A DNA stretch of 64,000 bases from Caldilineaceae bacterium (GCA_022842065.1 JALHQH010000023.1:1-64000), one strand, 5' to 3'; positions 18,361-27,187 are shown, numbered from the stretch's first letter. Notes: generated from the letters alone by a model not told the origin. A program made the numbers and translations.

Positions 18361-18421
18361 TGTCATCATTCAACACTCTTACTGGTGTAGAAAATGTTAC
18401 ATGATGACAACCGCTGGTATA
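18361..18421. mobile_element. MITE-like element, family D, copy 1
   Basis: A 49-bp core (to 18409) with terminal inverted repeats starting tgtcatcatt, plus 12 bp of conserved flank ending in ggtata. A second copy of the same length is found at 29077-29136 in the opposite orientation, with about 54 of 61 positions identical. It has no coding capacity. Confidence 0.75.
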
Positions 18422-18432
18422 CGTTGCACATT

Positions 18433-19038
18433 TTAGTCAGTCGACTCTTGCTCGTCACCGCCCAATGATTGCGCATCAAGCGCCTCAGCCGGATCGGCAA
18501 AGGTGGCAATCAGCCCGTTAATCAGTTGCCCCTTTTCCAACGTCGAGAGCGCCGCTTCGGGGTGGAGAATTGTGTAATAGGACAAAGGCATCAGATCTTT
18601 AGAGACCAGGTCAACGGCTTCTTCAACTGTATGTTCACGCGCTGCCTCGGCGCTCCACTCGGAGTAGTTCAGCACGAGTCGCCCTTCGCGCACATCATAG
18701 GCGATCATCCATGACATGGGCGCAACGTAACTGTACCAGGGCCAGCGCGTCTCGTTGCTATGACAGTCAAAGCAGGCCCGATCAACCAGCGCCAGAGTCT
18801 GTTCACTGTCCCAGGCCGGCTCGGCGATGACCGGTGGATTTTCGCGACTCAGCCCGGTAGGCAAAAATTGGATCACGACAAAGCTGACCAGCAAGGCGGT
18901 CAGGGCAACCCAAACAACCTGCTTGAAGCTCCAGCCCCAGCGCGTGCGGCCCAGTTTGGCCAGATCCTCATCTGCACCAAAGCCATCCGCTTCCGTCGGT
19001 ATTACCTCAGTTTGTTCTAGCTGATCGCTTGTGCTCAC
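18433..19038 (-). CDS. haem-binding domain membrane protein
   Basis: A 201-residue protein with one N-terminal membrane helix (about 40-60) and a periplasmic domain of the 'haem-binding domain' (Haem_bd) family. The motif CFDCHSNETRWPWYSYVAP at 89-107 contains a CxxCH haem site. These proteins often accompany cytochrome c peroxidases and oxidases. Translation starts at a GTG that directly abuts the stop of the preceding cytochrome c gene (TGAGTG), with GGAG just upstream, so the two are translationally coupled. A role in electron transfer or oxidase assembly is inferred. Confidence 0.82.
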   Translation of the reverse strand: MSTSDQLEQTEVIPTEADGFGADEDLAKLGRTRWGWSFKQVVWVALTALLVSFVVIQFLPTGLSRENPPVIAEPAWDSEQTLALVDRACFDCHSNETRWPWYSYVAPMSWMIAYDVREGRLVLNYSEWSAEAAREHTVEEAVDLVSKDLMPLSYYTILHPEAALSTLEKGQLINGLIATFADPAEALDAQSLGGDEQESTD

Positions 19039-19470
19039 TCAATTGCTCCGTAACGTATATAGATACGCGCTCATATCGCGCGCTTCCTGTTCAGTCGCCC
19101 CCAAATTGGGCATGGCACTATTTGGTTCAATCGCCTGGGGATTTTGCAGCCAGGCGATTAATTCATTCGGCGTGTTCGGCAAAGAACCGGCAATATAGTG
19201 GCGCTCGGCCCAGGCTGTCAATGGTGGCCCCACCAACGAATTGGCCCCCAGCACACCAGGGATGACATGACAGGTATGGCAGCCGTAGCTGCGCATAAGG
19301 CGTTGGCCACGTGCGACATCACCGCCGGGCACGGGTTGTGCTGGCACAGCCGGCCCCCCACAGGCACTGGCACTGATCAATAGCGTGATCAGCACCAGCA
19401 GCAACCAGCCACGCGCAGTGGGGCGCAGAAAGTGGATCAACATGGTAAGTAACCGCAAAGTGCTGCTCAT
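19039..19470 (-). CDS. lipoprotein c-type cytochrome (monohaem), copy 2
   Basis: A 143-residue monohaem cytochrome c with an N-terminal signal and lipobox (ASAC, Cys37). Haem site CHTCH; distal-Met region AMPNLGAT. It is a close paralogue of the cytochrome encoded at 13112-13492, sharing VGPPL, WAERHYIAG, NTPN, IAWL and PQAIEP. Its ATG overlaps the stop codon of the second CoxII gene (ATGA), which implies translational coupling and a shared complex. It probably shuttles electrons between a dehydrogenase or bc1-like complex and the oxidase. Confidence 0.9.
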   Translation of the reverse strand: MSSTLRLLTMLIHFLRPTARGWLLLVLITLLISASACGGPAVPAQPVPGGDVARGQRLMRSYGCHTCHVIPGVLGANSLVGPPLTAWAERHYIAGSLPNTPNELIAWLQNPQAIEPNSAMPNLGATEQEARDMSAYLYTLRSN

Positions 19471-20519
19471 TCTAGTGTCATCAAATAGGCCAACAGCGCC
19501 TGTAATTCAGCGCCACTCAGGCTGCTGGCCGGCATCAGGTTACCCGGTTTGATATGCTGCGGATTGGCGATCCAACCACCCAACGTGCCAATGTTATTCT
19601 CAAGAATGCCGGCGGCCAAGGTGCGCCGGCTCATCAGGTGCGTCAAATCTGGGCCAAGGCGGCCACTGGCGGGAGTACCGGCAATGGCATGGCATTGATC
19701 ACAGCCGGCGGTCCAGAAAAGAGCTTCGCCCGCTACAGCCACGGCAGCGGTCGGTGATTGGGCGGGGCGTTGTTGTCCCGCCAGCCAGTCAGCAAAGGCG
19801 GACTGTTCCTCGGCAACCACCACAAAGAGCATGTTGGCATGTTGAATACCACAGAATTCCGCGCAAAGGCCCCAATACTCACCCGGTTCACTTGCTTCGA
19901 GCCAGAAGGTATTGGTTTGGCCGGGAATCATATCGAGTTTGCCATGTAATTGGGGCACCCAGAAGCTGTGGATCACATCGGCCGTGGCGAGCTGAATCTG
20001 GACTGGCTCACCCACTGGAATCCGCACTTCATTGGCCGTGACAAAACCTTGATCGGGGTATTCAACTTCCCACCACCACTGGTGGCCGGTGATGACGATG
20101 GTAAGCGGCGCTGAACTGCGCACCGTAGCGAGCGAGCGCAGTGTTTCAATTGTCGCGCCATAGACCACCGAAAGGACCGTAATGGGCAGGACAATCCCAC
20201 CCCACACCACCATGCGCGTATTTGTCCGCACCGGTGGGGAGGAGAGCGGTTGTAAGGCAAGGGCAGGTGGACGACGATAAAGCGCAAAGGCAAGATAGCC
20301 CATGACCCCCAGGAACACTAACGTCCCGAGTATCAAGAGCAACCACCACAATTGGTTGATCTCGCTGGCAGCGCGGCCTTTCGGCGTAAAGATTGCTGGT
20401 GCCCCGGCGCAACCAGTTGTCACCAAACCGATCAATAAAAGCACACAGCCCAGCAGGCGGCGCCATGCCGACCATCGGGGCATCGCCCGGTCTTCCCGTT
20501 GTCCAATTGGCAGATCCAT
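19467..20519 (-). CDS. cytochrome c oxidase subunit II fused to cytochrome c, paralogue 2 (lipoprotein)
   Basis: A 350-residue CoxII. The N-terminus is a signal with a lipobox (TTGC, Cys37), then two membrane helices (about 58-81 and 103-123). The CuA ligands are complete: His184, Cys219, Glu221, Cys223, His227 and Met230. The fused cytochrome c has CDQCH (273-277). It is highly similar to paralogue 1 throughout the cupredoxin domain. I prefer the ATG at 20519, which gives a proper signal peptide; the frame is open further upstream but looks non-coding. It is the first gene of the minus-strand respiratory block; no second CoxI is seen nearby. Confidence 0.9.
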   Translation of the reverse strand: MDLPIGQREDRAMPRWSAWRRLLGCVLLLIGLVTTGCAGAPAIFTPKGRAASEINQLWWLLLILGTLVFLGVMGYLAFALYRRPPALALQPLSSPPVRTNTRMVVWGGIVLPITVLSVVYGATIETLRSLATVRSSAPLTIVITGHQWWWEVEYPDQGFVTANEVRIPVGEPVQIQLATADVIHSFWVPQLHGKLDMIPGQTNTFWLEASEPGEYWGLCAEFCGIQHANMLFVVVAEEQSAFADWLAGQQRPAQSPTAAVAVAGEALFWTAGCDQCHAIAGTPASGRLGPDLTHLMSRRTLAAGILENNIGTLGGWIANPQHIKPGNLMPASSLSGAELQALLAYLMTLE

Positions 20520-20685
20520 TAAGTGGGTCTCTCCCTGGTGATTACGCTGTGATCTGATTACTTTGCATACGGTTATAGGTGCTCTTTCCCGCATGGCGCT
20601 TGGGAAGTTAAGGGTAAGGCTGCCGCCGCGTGCGGCGGCAGCCCGAAGATTGCCATCCTGATTTCCGGCCAATCCCTTGCCAGGG

Positions 20686-21669
20686 TCAGGCGGGCACCGG
20701 CTCGATCTCATGTTCATGTCGTAGACCGATAATCCGCTCGATCTTCGAGACATCTTTGGGTTTGGCAAAGACAGCGACTAAACGATCACCATGGCGAAAG
20801 CTATCTTGATAGAGGAAAGCGTCACTCTCAGCGGCATTGCGACTGATCAGGGCACTAAAGATCAGGCTGAAAAAGGCCGCAATCAAGGCCCCATAAATCA
20901 TAATTTCCAAGACAATGCCCACCGGCTGGCTGGCGATAAAACCATTAAGCTGGGGAAACAGCGTAATGTGAAAGAGCCCATAGATAATCCCCAAGAGCGC
21001 ACCACTGAGCGCACCGAGCAGGACACCGGTGATAATCGCTTCGCGCGTGGCATGGGAGCGGGCCTGCAGGTCAGCCATATCAACCGGGATCTCATCCATG
21101 TCCGTGACGGTGATATCATCAGCGGCAATGCCGTTCTGTTCCAGATGGTTAATGGCTTCATCGGCGGCATCAGCTTGATCAAAGAGCCGTAATACCAACT
21201 GTTGCTCGGTTTCCCCAGCTAGCAGTTCAAGCCGCCGGTAGCTCTTGCGTAACTGTTCATGCTGGTGGTGGACAACATTTTGCAGCGCAGCCGGCAACCC
21301 CGCAGCCTGGACTTGGGCATAGGTGTCCAGCGTTGCTTCTTCATGTGGCAACAGATCGCGCAGTAATAAGCGCTGTCGATATTGACGGCGCACGGTCAGC
21401 GCGGCCCGTAGTTCTGACCACCCCCGTTGTAGAAAGCCACTGCCATCCGCGGTCGCCAGGGCCGAAGGTTCGTGATCAAGTTGCGTCGTCACGGTGCGCA
21501 ATTGCTGGGCAAAGTAGGCACGCTGTTGCGCGTAAGCCTTGAGTAACAACTTGGCGGCGCGATTTTCTGTCTGTTCGGCGGCCGTATATAAATTTCGTTC
21601 GCTCTCTTCAGTCACAGCAATCAAGTTAGTGAAGGTTGTCTGTAACTCGTCAATTGATTTTTCCATCAT
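20686..21669 (-). CDS. DUF2383-like helical bundle fused to a stress-type membrane domain
   Basis: A protein of about 327 residues with two parts. Residues 1-145 are a helical PA2169/DUF2383-type bundle (SIDELQTTFTNLIAVTEESE ... LLPHEEATLDTYAQV). The rest begins with LFDQADAADEAINHLEQNGI, like the YflT/general stress 17M domain, followed by two Gly/Ala-rich membrane segments and a short charged C-terminus. Two adjacent ATG codons after AAAGGATG could start translation; I took the first. A single-domain DUF2383 gene lies next door in the opposite direction. Function of both domains is unknown; a ferritin-like fold has been proposed for the first. Confidence 0.7.
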   Translation of the reverse strand: MMEKSIDELQTTFTNLIAVTEESERNLYTAAEQTENRAAKLLLKAYAQQRAYFAQQLRTVTTQLDHEPSALATADGSGFLQRGWSELRAALTVRRQYRQRLLLRDLLPHEEATLDTYAQVQAAGLPAALQNVVHHQHEQLRKSYRRLELLAGETEQQLVLRLFDQADAADEAINHLEQNGIAADDITVTDMDEIPVDMADLQARSHATREAIITGVLLGALSGALLGIIYGLFHITLFPQLNGFIASQPVGIVLEIMIYGALIAAFFSLIFSALISRNAAESDAFLYQDSFRHGDRLVAVFAKPKDVSKIERIIGLRHEHEIEPVPA

Positions 21670-22076
21670 TTCATCCTTTGCTACACCAGTGAAGGCGGGA
21701 ACTAAATCACAAGTGGGGTAGCCGCAAATTGCCAACCAGCGAGCGCTTATCATCGCCGTATCTATGGGAGTTAATCTATGGGAGTTAAGCAATAGCATCC
21801 ATGATTATTGAGTTTACTACCGGGGTTGAATACGCCTGTACTTTATTTGGTTTCGTGAGTTTAGGGTAAAGGCAATCTTTCTTGATGCGCATAGAGAATG
21901 GCACAGCAGACAGATATAGCAAGAGACACAAGGCTTCACACGTGCGTAACTCTATCTATATCCTATGGTTATACCTACACGCATATGCAAAAGATGATCG
22001 ATGCGGTAAGCTGAAAGGAGTAAATCGAGTCTCATTTAGCGGTGTTACCCGACACCAGTCAGCGGAGGAAAATGCG

Positions 22077-22550
22077 ATGACAAACCAAATCATCACCCAA
22101 TTAGATGAAACTACGGCGGCAGAGCTAAAAGAGCTACAGCAGATCAACTTAGATGGTGAAACTGGCTATAAAGCAGCTGCGAATGATCTGAAGAATGAGG
22201 AGTATCAAGCGCTTTTCGTCGAGTATGCGCAACAGCGGCGCGCACATGCCGCTGCGTTGACCGACCTGTTGCGCACCCATCACTATACCCCGGACAAAAC
22301 CGGGACGCTATCGGGTGTTTTTCACGAAGGCTGGATGAATCTGCGGGCGGCATTCAGCAGCAGTGATGTTGCGGTTTTTGCCGAGTGCGAAAAGGCTGAC
22401 GAATTGGCATTAGCCGCCTATCAGGATGTGATGGGGCGAACCACCGCTGAGCCGATTATGGAAATGTTACGTCACCAGTTCACAAACATTCGCAATGCGC
22501 ATGAGCGCGTGAAGGCGTTGCGTGGGGCACTGGAACAACAAGCCGGCTGA
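22077..22550 (+). CDS. PA2169-family four-helix-bundle protein (DUF2383)
   Basis: A 157-residue, all-helical cytoplasmic protein. It contains LKELQQINLDGETGYKAAAN and FHEGWMNLRAAFSSSDVAVF, typical of the PA2169/DUF2383 family with a ferritin-like fold. GGAGGAAA lies just before the ATG. It is divergent from the larger fused DUF2383 protein and shares its two-segment layout (the long helix followed by a GWxxLRAA segment), so they are probably ancient paralogues under common stress control. Confidence 0.82.
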   Translation: MTNQIITQLDETTAAELKELQQINLDGETGYKAAANDLKNEEYQALFVEYAQQRRAHAAALTDLLRTHHYTPDKTGTLSGVFHEGWMNLRAAFSSSDVAVFAECEKADELALAAYQDVMGRTTAEPIMEMLRHQFTNIRNAHERVKALRGALEQQAG

Positions 22551-22570
22551 CCAGCAGTAAAAAGCATAAT

Positions 22571-22609
22571 ACGTAGCGGGGCAGATCAGGATGATCTGCC
22601 CCGCTACGT
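22571..22609. terminator. long perfect hairpin downstream of DUF2383 gene
   Basis: Perfect 18-bp stem acgtagcggggcagatca with a 3-base loop, beginning 20 bp after the stop codon. No T-tract follows, so it is either a Rho-assisted or non-canonical terminator, or a REP-like unit. Confidence 0.6.
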
Positions 22610-23008
22610 GCGCGTCCCCCGCCTTCCCCATTCCACTCACAGCCACATACTTGCGTGCGCAGTTGCACCGGCCACCCTCGTGTATCGCGAAATGGCGTAC
22701 TTTCAGCCCCTCAAACATTTGTGTAATGTTGCCTCTATTCTTTAAAATGAGCGCGCCGTAGTATGGTTACATCGCACCCTTTGGCTGCCCTTACCCACCG
22801 CCCGCCGCCCAGATCACTCAGCCAGATTTGAACGCCCACTGATGGGTAATCTTGCCGGACGACAAGCCGGCTGCAGAGATCATTCCCCCGCCCTTGACAT
22901 AATGCGCACGGTTTTACACCGTCGTTTAGCGTTTAAAGCTGTACACGCGAATGTTTAGCCAAATCATTATTTTTGATCAGATACGACAGAGAGCTAAAGG
23001 AGAGACCC
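22610..23008. other. intergenic region, no gene seen
   Basis: About 400 bp between a hairpin and a lipoprotein gene. No ORF with coding character. A ttgaca hexamer near 22895 with cgtcgttta-like sequence about 25 bp later is a possible promoter but is weak. Confidence 0.4.
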
Positions 23009-25231
23009 ATGCGATTTTCGCAACCGCAGCCATGGCGGGCAATCATCCTGGCCACATTTCTATTCAGCTTAGTGGCCTGCACCCCAATTCAGCCGGCTGG
23101 GGTGGTTGCCGTTGCCACCGCGATCGCCCCCAGCGCAGCCAGCACAACGGCACCGCCCCCCACTACTATGCCAACCCTCGCCCCGACCCTCCCCCCAAGG
23201 ACCGCCACGCCCAGCACCAGTAGCACAGCCACGAACGAGCGGCAGCTGCTCTGGCTCTGCTATTACTGTGGCGGCAATCAACTTTGGGAATTGACCGGCG
23301 ACACCGCCCGCCAGTTCCAGCTTCCCGTTGAAATTGGCGTCTATTTTGATTATGCGCCAGCCACTGGACAGGTGCTCTATGGTAGCCATTTTCCCTCTAC
23401 TGGTGCCGGCCCCGGCGAGATCTCCGTCACCGACCTGTGGCTGCTGACCGTAGCAAGCGGTGCGACGACCCCACTCTTCCCCGACGATGAAATTATTGAA
23501 GCGCTCTGGGCACCGAATGGGGAAGCCTTTGCCTACGTGCGCGCCACCGCTGACAGCTACGAATTACGCTGGCAAACAAGCGCCGGCGAAGATCGGCTAT
23601 TGGCCACCGATGTCGCCTTTACCTTTAGCATTGCCCCCCGCAGCGACCGGGTTGCCTTTACGCGCGAAAGCAGTTATGGCGTGGGAGGGGAACCGGGCCT
23701 CTACGTGGTGGATATCGCCACGGGCGTGGAACAACAGATTGCGAACATTGACCGCGCTGGCTCGGGCAGCCTGGAAGATCGCCCCGTCTGGTCGCCACTG
23801 GGCGATTATGTGATCTTAGCCTTAAGTGGACAGGCCGAAAACACGGGTTTATTACGCGCCGCAGCCGATGGCAGTGGGACGACCATCATTGCCTTTGCCC
23901 CCCCACTGGCCAACGAAGTGTGGTATGATCTTGTCCCCACAAATCTAATCTGGCCCGAACCAAGCCAACTGATTGGCACGACCTATGTTATGAGCGACAC
24001 CGCCACCATGGGTGGTGAGCCGCAGGTCGTCGTCTATCAACTCAACGGGGCGCTTGATACGATTGTTGGGGGCACGGTGGCGGCACCGGGCGTGCTCGTC
24101 GCCGTGGATACTGCCACCCCGTCACTTTGGGTCCAAGCCGGCGAAGTGATCCAACGGGTGCCATTGGGCGTGCAGAATGTCCAGGCGGTCATCGCGCCGA
24201 CGGCCGATATTACGGACACCGTCACGACAGTCATTACTGGGACCGCCACTGTCACCGCAACCCTAACACCCACAGCCATACCATCCCTAACACCAACCAA
24301 TACAACAGCCCCGACCAACACGCCGCGTCCCACAAATACAGCAACCATAGCACCAACGGCGACTGCTACCGATACACCTGCGCCAACTAACACCCCAACC
24401 GCGACCGCAACGCCGCGGCCAACCAATACCCCAACCGTCACAGAGACCCCAACCCCGCGGCCGACCGCGACACCAACCAATACCGCAACCCCAACAGAGA
24501 CAGCAACGCCAACAGAGACCGCGACGCCGCGGCCAACCAACACACCAACCGTGACTGAAACGCCAACTCCCTTGCCCACTGCTACCGCCACCAAGACGCC
24601 GCGGCCAACCAATACTGCAACCCCAACGGAGACAGCAACGCCGACTGACACTGCGACGCCGCGGCCAACCAACACGCCAACCGTGACTGAAACGCCAACC
24701 CCCTTGCCCACCGCAACGGCAACCAATACCCCGACGCGCACCAGTACCCGCCCCCCCACGCGGACCCCAACCCCAACACGGACACCGCGCCCAACCGCGA
24801 TCAGTACACCCACGGTAACAGCAACCAGCACTGCCACCCCAGTACCGACGGCGACTGCCACGCTAGTTGTTGTCAACACAGCCACTGCGACGGTCAGTAG
24901 CACGGGGCCATTACTCCCGAAGGCGGCACTCTTGCGGATTCTAACTCACCAGCCGTTGGATGCAGCCTGGTTCAACGAGGATTTACTGGAACAAGTGCCC
25001 TTGAGCGAGTTGGAAACTATCATTGATGGCATCGCGATTGGCTTGGGTGGCTTTGAACGGGTAGAGGGTGAAAGCAACTCCTTTACTGCGGTCTATGCCC
25101 GTGACAGCCGCATTGTCGATCTGCTGCTCGATGGCGAAGGGCGCATCTACCAACTCTTCTTTTACGAGCCAGGCAAACAGCCTACCCCTCAACCCACCGC
25201 AGAGCCGACAGCACAGAGTAACGGCGGCTAG
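23009..25231 (+). CDS. lipoprotein with beta-propeller-like domain and long Thr/Pro linker
   Basis: A 740-residue surface lipoprotein: signal peptide with lipobox LVAC (Cys24), then a TolB/WD40-like region (about 55-405) with motifs such as [36 protein letters not shown] and [15 protein letters not shown]. Residues about 406-630 are a Thr/Pro/Ala linker made of degenerate repeats (TPTxTxTPRPTNT). A compact C-terminal domain of about 100 residues follows. AAAGGAGAG supports the ATG. The same layout of propeller plus Thr/Pro linker is seen in the interrupted gene at 40.6-43.8 kb. It is probably a cell-surface sensor or adhesin; no enzyme motif seen. Confidence 0.8.
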   Translation: MRFSQPQPWRAIILATFLFSLVACTPIQPAGVVAVATAIAPSAASTTAPPPTTMPTLAPTLPPRTATPSTSSTATNERQLLWLCYYCGGNQLWELTGDTARQFQLPVEIGVYFDYAPATGQVLYGSHFPSTGAGPGEISVTDLWLLTVASGATTPLFPDDEIIEALWAPNGEAFAYVRATADSYELRWQTSAGEDRLLATDVAFTFSIAPRSDRVAFTRESSYGVGGEPGLYVVDIATGVEQQIANIDRAGSGSLEDRPVWSPLGDYVILALSGQAENTGLLRAAADGSGTTIIAFAPPLANEVWYDLVPTNLIWPEPSQLIGTTYVMSDTATMGGEPQVVVYQLNGALDTIVGGTVAAPGVLVAVDTATPSLWVQAGEVIQRVPLGVQNVQAVIAPTADITDTVTTVITGTATVTATLTPTAIPSLTPTNTTAPTNTPRPTNTATIAPTATATDTPAPTNTPTATATPRPTNTPTVTETPTPRPTATPTNTATPTETATPTETATPRPTNTPTVTETPTPLPTATATKTPRPTNTATPTETATPTDTATPRPTNTPTVTETPTPLPTATATNTPTRTSTRPPTRTPTPTRTPRPTAISTPTVTATSTATPVPTATATLVVVNTATATVSSTGPLLPKAALLRILTHQPLDAAWFNEDLLEQVPLSELETIIDGIAIGLGGFERVEGESNSFTAVYARDSRIVDLLLDGEGRIYQLFFYEPGKQPTPQPTAEPTAQSNGG
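24226..24900 (+). repeat. degenerate tandem repeats encoding the Thr/Pro linker
   Basis: Repeats built from units such as ccgcggccaaccaacac and accgtgactgaaacgcc, with long near-identical blocks around 24526-24600 and 24657-24720. Repeat copies differ mainly by whole units, as expected from slippage or recombination. The reverse strand is fully open here for the same compositional reason and is not a gene. Confidence 0.85.
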
Positions 25232-25335
25232 TACACAAACGGCCTAAATAGACCGACGGTTCTGCTGTGCCTAGCTGGTGGGTGACCAGCTAGGCACAGG
25301 CAAGCGATTGGCTTATTTGCGCCGCACTGTACTAC
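25229..25335. mobile_element. MITE-like element, family A, copy 2
   Basis: Reverse-orientation copy of the element at 9304-9421. The end toward 25335 shares 33 identical bases with copy 1; the other end shares gtctatttaggccgt. The central hairpin (ctagctgg ... ccagctag) is about 14 bp shorter than in copy 1. It starts directly behind the stop codon of the lipoprotein gene. Confidence 0.8.
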
Positions 25336-25397
25336 AGTGTCAAGGAAGTTTTGCCAGTTTAACAAGTTGGCCCGCCGCGCGAATCCAGTCACGGCGT

Positions 25398-25485
25398 GAC
25401 GGCAGACGGTAGCCGCAGGTTGAAACCTGCGGGTCCAGGACCCCAGCCTTAAAAGGCTGGGCTACCATCAGTCGCCACTCCGTGG
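25398..25485. repeat. REP-like nested palindromes
   Basis: Two adjacent hairpins, ccgcaggtt / aacctgcgg and ccagccttaaaaggctgg, enclosed by ggtagcc / ggctacc. This arrangement is typical of REP-type intergenic repeats. No gene is present. Confidence 0.6.
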
Positions 25486-25554
25486 CTAATCTAGCATAAT
25501 TTCCCTGACGCTGTACTAGTACTTTGTAAATAGGCTATCAGCCACAGAAGGTCA

Positions 25555-25620
25555 GCGTGCGTCGCACTGACCAAAGAATCTAGCGGACTGGAAACAGTTG
25601 GCGGTCAGTGCGACGCACGC
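25555..25620. repeat. 18-bp perfect inverted repeat with 30-bp spacer
   Basis: gcgtgcgtcgcactgacc and its exact complement are separated by 30 bp. With the element and palindromes just before it, it fills most of the 585-bp gap between the lipoprotein gene and the next gene. Its role is unknown. Confidence 0.65.
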
Positions 25621-25816
25621 AATCCCGTTAGCCAGCAAAACTCCGGTTCTCAACTTCACTTCAGTATAGTAACCACCACCCTATACCCCACAAATAGAAC
25701 CTACATCTAGCTCCCTTCATGGAGAAAACCAGCCCCACTGCGCGGATAATGTTCGTGACCTTGAACATACACGATACACAAAACAGGTCAACATTGAAAG
25801 GCAGCAGGAGGCAACT

Positions 25817-26311
25817 ATGAACAAGCGCGCACTCGTAGAGGAGCTACAGGCGGAAAATCAGCAATGGGAGAATCTGCTCGACCAAATCAGCACGGCACAG
25901 ATGGATGAGCCGACAGTTGCCGGTGACTGGTCGGTCAAAGATATCGTGGCCCATATCAATACCTGGCGGCAACGAACGGTGGATCGGCTGCAAGCCGCGG
26001 CTGACGGCAGCCAAACACCGCCACCACCGTGGCCCGAACAGCTGAACAGTGATGATGAGATCAACGCCTGGATCTACGCCCTGCATCACCTGCGTCCAGT
26101 CAAAGCCGTCCTGGATGATTCACGCGCAACCTTTGCGCAACTTATTGCCGCGATCCAAGCGCTGCCCGACAGTGCCTTTACCGAGCCAAATTATTTTCCT
26201 TGGCTGGAAGGTGAGCCCTTGCGCGCCCAAACCTTCTTCGCCCATTTCCACGAAGAACATGAACCGGAGTTGCGCGCCTGGCTGGCACAACAGCGCACAA
26301 CACGGATGTGA
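25817..26311 (+). CDS. ClbS/DfsB-family four-helix-bundle protein
   Basis: A 164-residue DinB-superfamily protein of the ClbS/DfsB group. It contains the hallmark WSVKDIVAHINTWRQR (about 38-53), PWPEQLNSDDEINAWIYALH in the middle, and AHFHEEHEPELRAWL near the end. ClbS itself is a cyclopropane hydrolase that protects against colibactin, but most family members have unknown substrates. AGGAGG lies 7 bp before the ATG. A second, interrupted member lies at 36.7 kb. Confidence 0.85.
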   Translation: MNKRALVEELQAENQQWENLLDQISTAQMDEPTVAGDWSVKDIVAHINTWRQRTVDRLQAAADGSQTPPPPWPEQLNSDDEINAWIYALHHLRPVKAVLDDSRATFAQLIAAIQALPDSAFTEPNYFPWLEGEPLRAQTFFAHFHEEHEPELRAWLAQQRTTRM

Positions 26312-26388
26312 TGCATAAATTTGACTGCTGTAAAAACGCCAGTTCCCCACTAAATTCTCCACTAAAGCAGTGTATCAAGGAGGTTCGC

Positions 26389-26764
26389 ATGACAAACACA
26401 AACGATGTCCGCACCGAATACGGATCGGTTGACAGCACGCAGCGCAACGGCATTACCAAAGGTCATGCCGAAGTACATGGCGCGCAGCTTTATTTTGAAC
26501 GGGCCGGCAGCGGCGGGTGAACTGGCTACCCAACTTTGGTTTGATGGCCCCAACCGGCACCCAGAGGAAGTAAATGCCACGCGCCGTGCCGAAATGAAAA
26601 CATTGATTACCGAACTCGAAAAACCTGATGAATTTTATACAACCATCATTGATTTCTTAGAAGGCCTTGCCTTGTTTGATGAGCCCGAAAGTGATCTGGC
26701 CACCGGTCTCGACGGGACAGTCGAGCGTAAGCTGGTCGCACCCGAGCCCTGGAAAGCCCGATAA
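26389..26764 (+). pseudogene. alpha/beta hydrolase remnant with internal deletion
   Basis: The first ~44 codons (from MTNTNDVRTEYG) end with VHGAQLYFERAGSGG, which is the start of many alpha/beta hydrolases, just before the usual LxxxHG. The frame then stops, and in another frame the sequence reads ELATQLWFDGPNRHPEEVN, a segment normally found about 120 residues later in the same family. The oxyanion loop, nucleophile elbow and first half of the cap are missing. AGGAGG upstream shows the original gene start is still in place. A deletion joining the two parts at about 26515-26525 is the simplest explanation. Confidence 0.65.
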
Positions 26765-26797
26765 GCGAGATTGATTCAGTCACCAAAGGAGTAGCTG

Positions 26798-27058
26798 ATG
26801 AGTAAAACTGCGACCAAAATTGACCGCCGTGAGGATGTCAACCCCGAAACCGGCGAACACAAATATGGTGATGTCGAATTTGCCGACACCACCAACAACA
26901 AATATCCCATCGACACGCCGGAGCATGTGCGCGCGGCGTGGAACTACATCCATCACAAAGACAACGCCGCCAAATATGACAAAGATGAAGTGGCGTTGAT
27001 CAAGCAGCGCATCAAACGTGCCGCCAAAAAGCATGGGGTTGAAATCAGCAAGGAGTGA
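26798..27058 (+). CDS. small conserved protein, DUF6582-like
   Basis: An 86-residue, highly charged protein with YGDVEFADTTNNKYPIDTP, then HVRAAWNYIHHKDNAAKYDK and a Lys-rich end. The motif KYPIDTPEHVRAAWxYI is shared with small proteins annotated DUF6582 and with N-terminal extensions of some phage-related proteins; function unknown. AAAGGAG supports the ATG. A long perfect hairpin follows and should end the transcript. Confidence 0.7.
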   Translation: MSKTATKIDRREDVNPETGEHKYGDVEFADTTNNKYPIDTPEHVRAAWNYIHHKDNAAKYDKDEVALIKQRIKRAAKKHGVEISKE

Positions 27059-27090
27059 GCGCAAAGGTAGCGATGCGTCAAATTATTAAT

Positions 27091-27149
27091 TTAGGTTAAG
27101 CGATGACGGACGACGGCTATGGGCCGTCGTCCGTCATCGCTTAACCTAA
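27091..27149. terminator. 27-bp perfect hairpin between convergent genes
   Basis: Stem of 27 perfectly paired bases (begins ttaggttaagcgatgacgga) with a 5-base loop. No T-tract on either side. Its place between a plus-strand gene and a minus-strand remnant suggests bidirectional termination, but a decayed mobile element is also possible. Confidence 0.65.
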
Positions 27150-27187
27150 GTTATTCACCTACTGATCGGGTAATTATAGCGCCAATC

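Noticed and set aside
24240..24850. Tandem repeats considered as a CRISPR array
   Set aside because: Units are degenerate, lie within one coding frame, lack unique spacers of constant length and have no cas genes nearby.
24037..24903. Long Val/Gly-rich open frame on the minus strand
   Set aside because: It is the exact antisense of the Thr/Pro linker; its openness follows from the repeat composition and it has no ribosome-binding site or recognisable domain.
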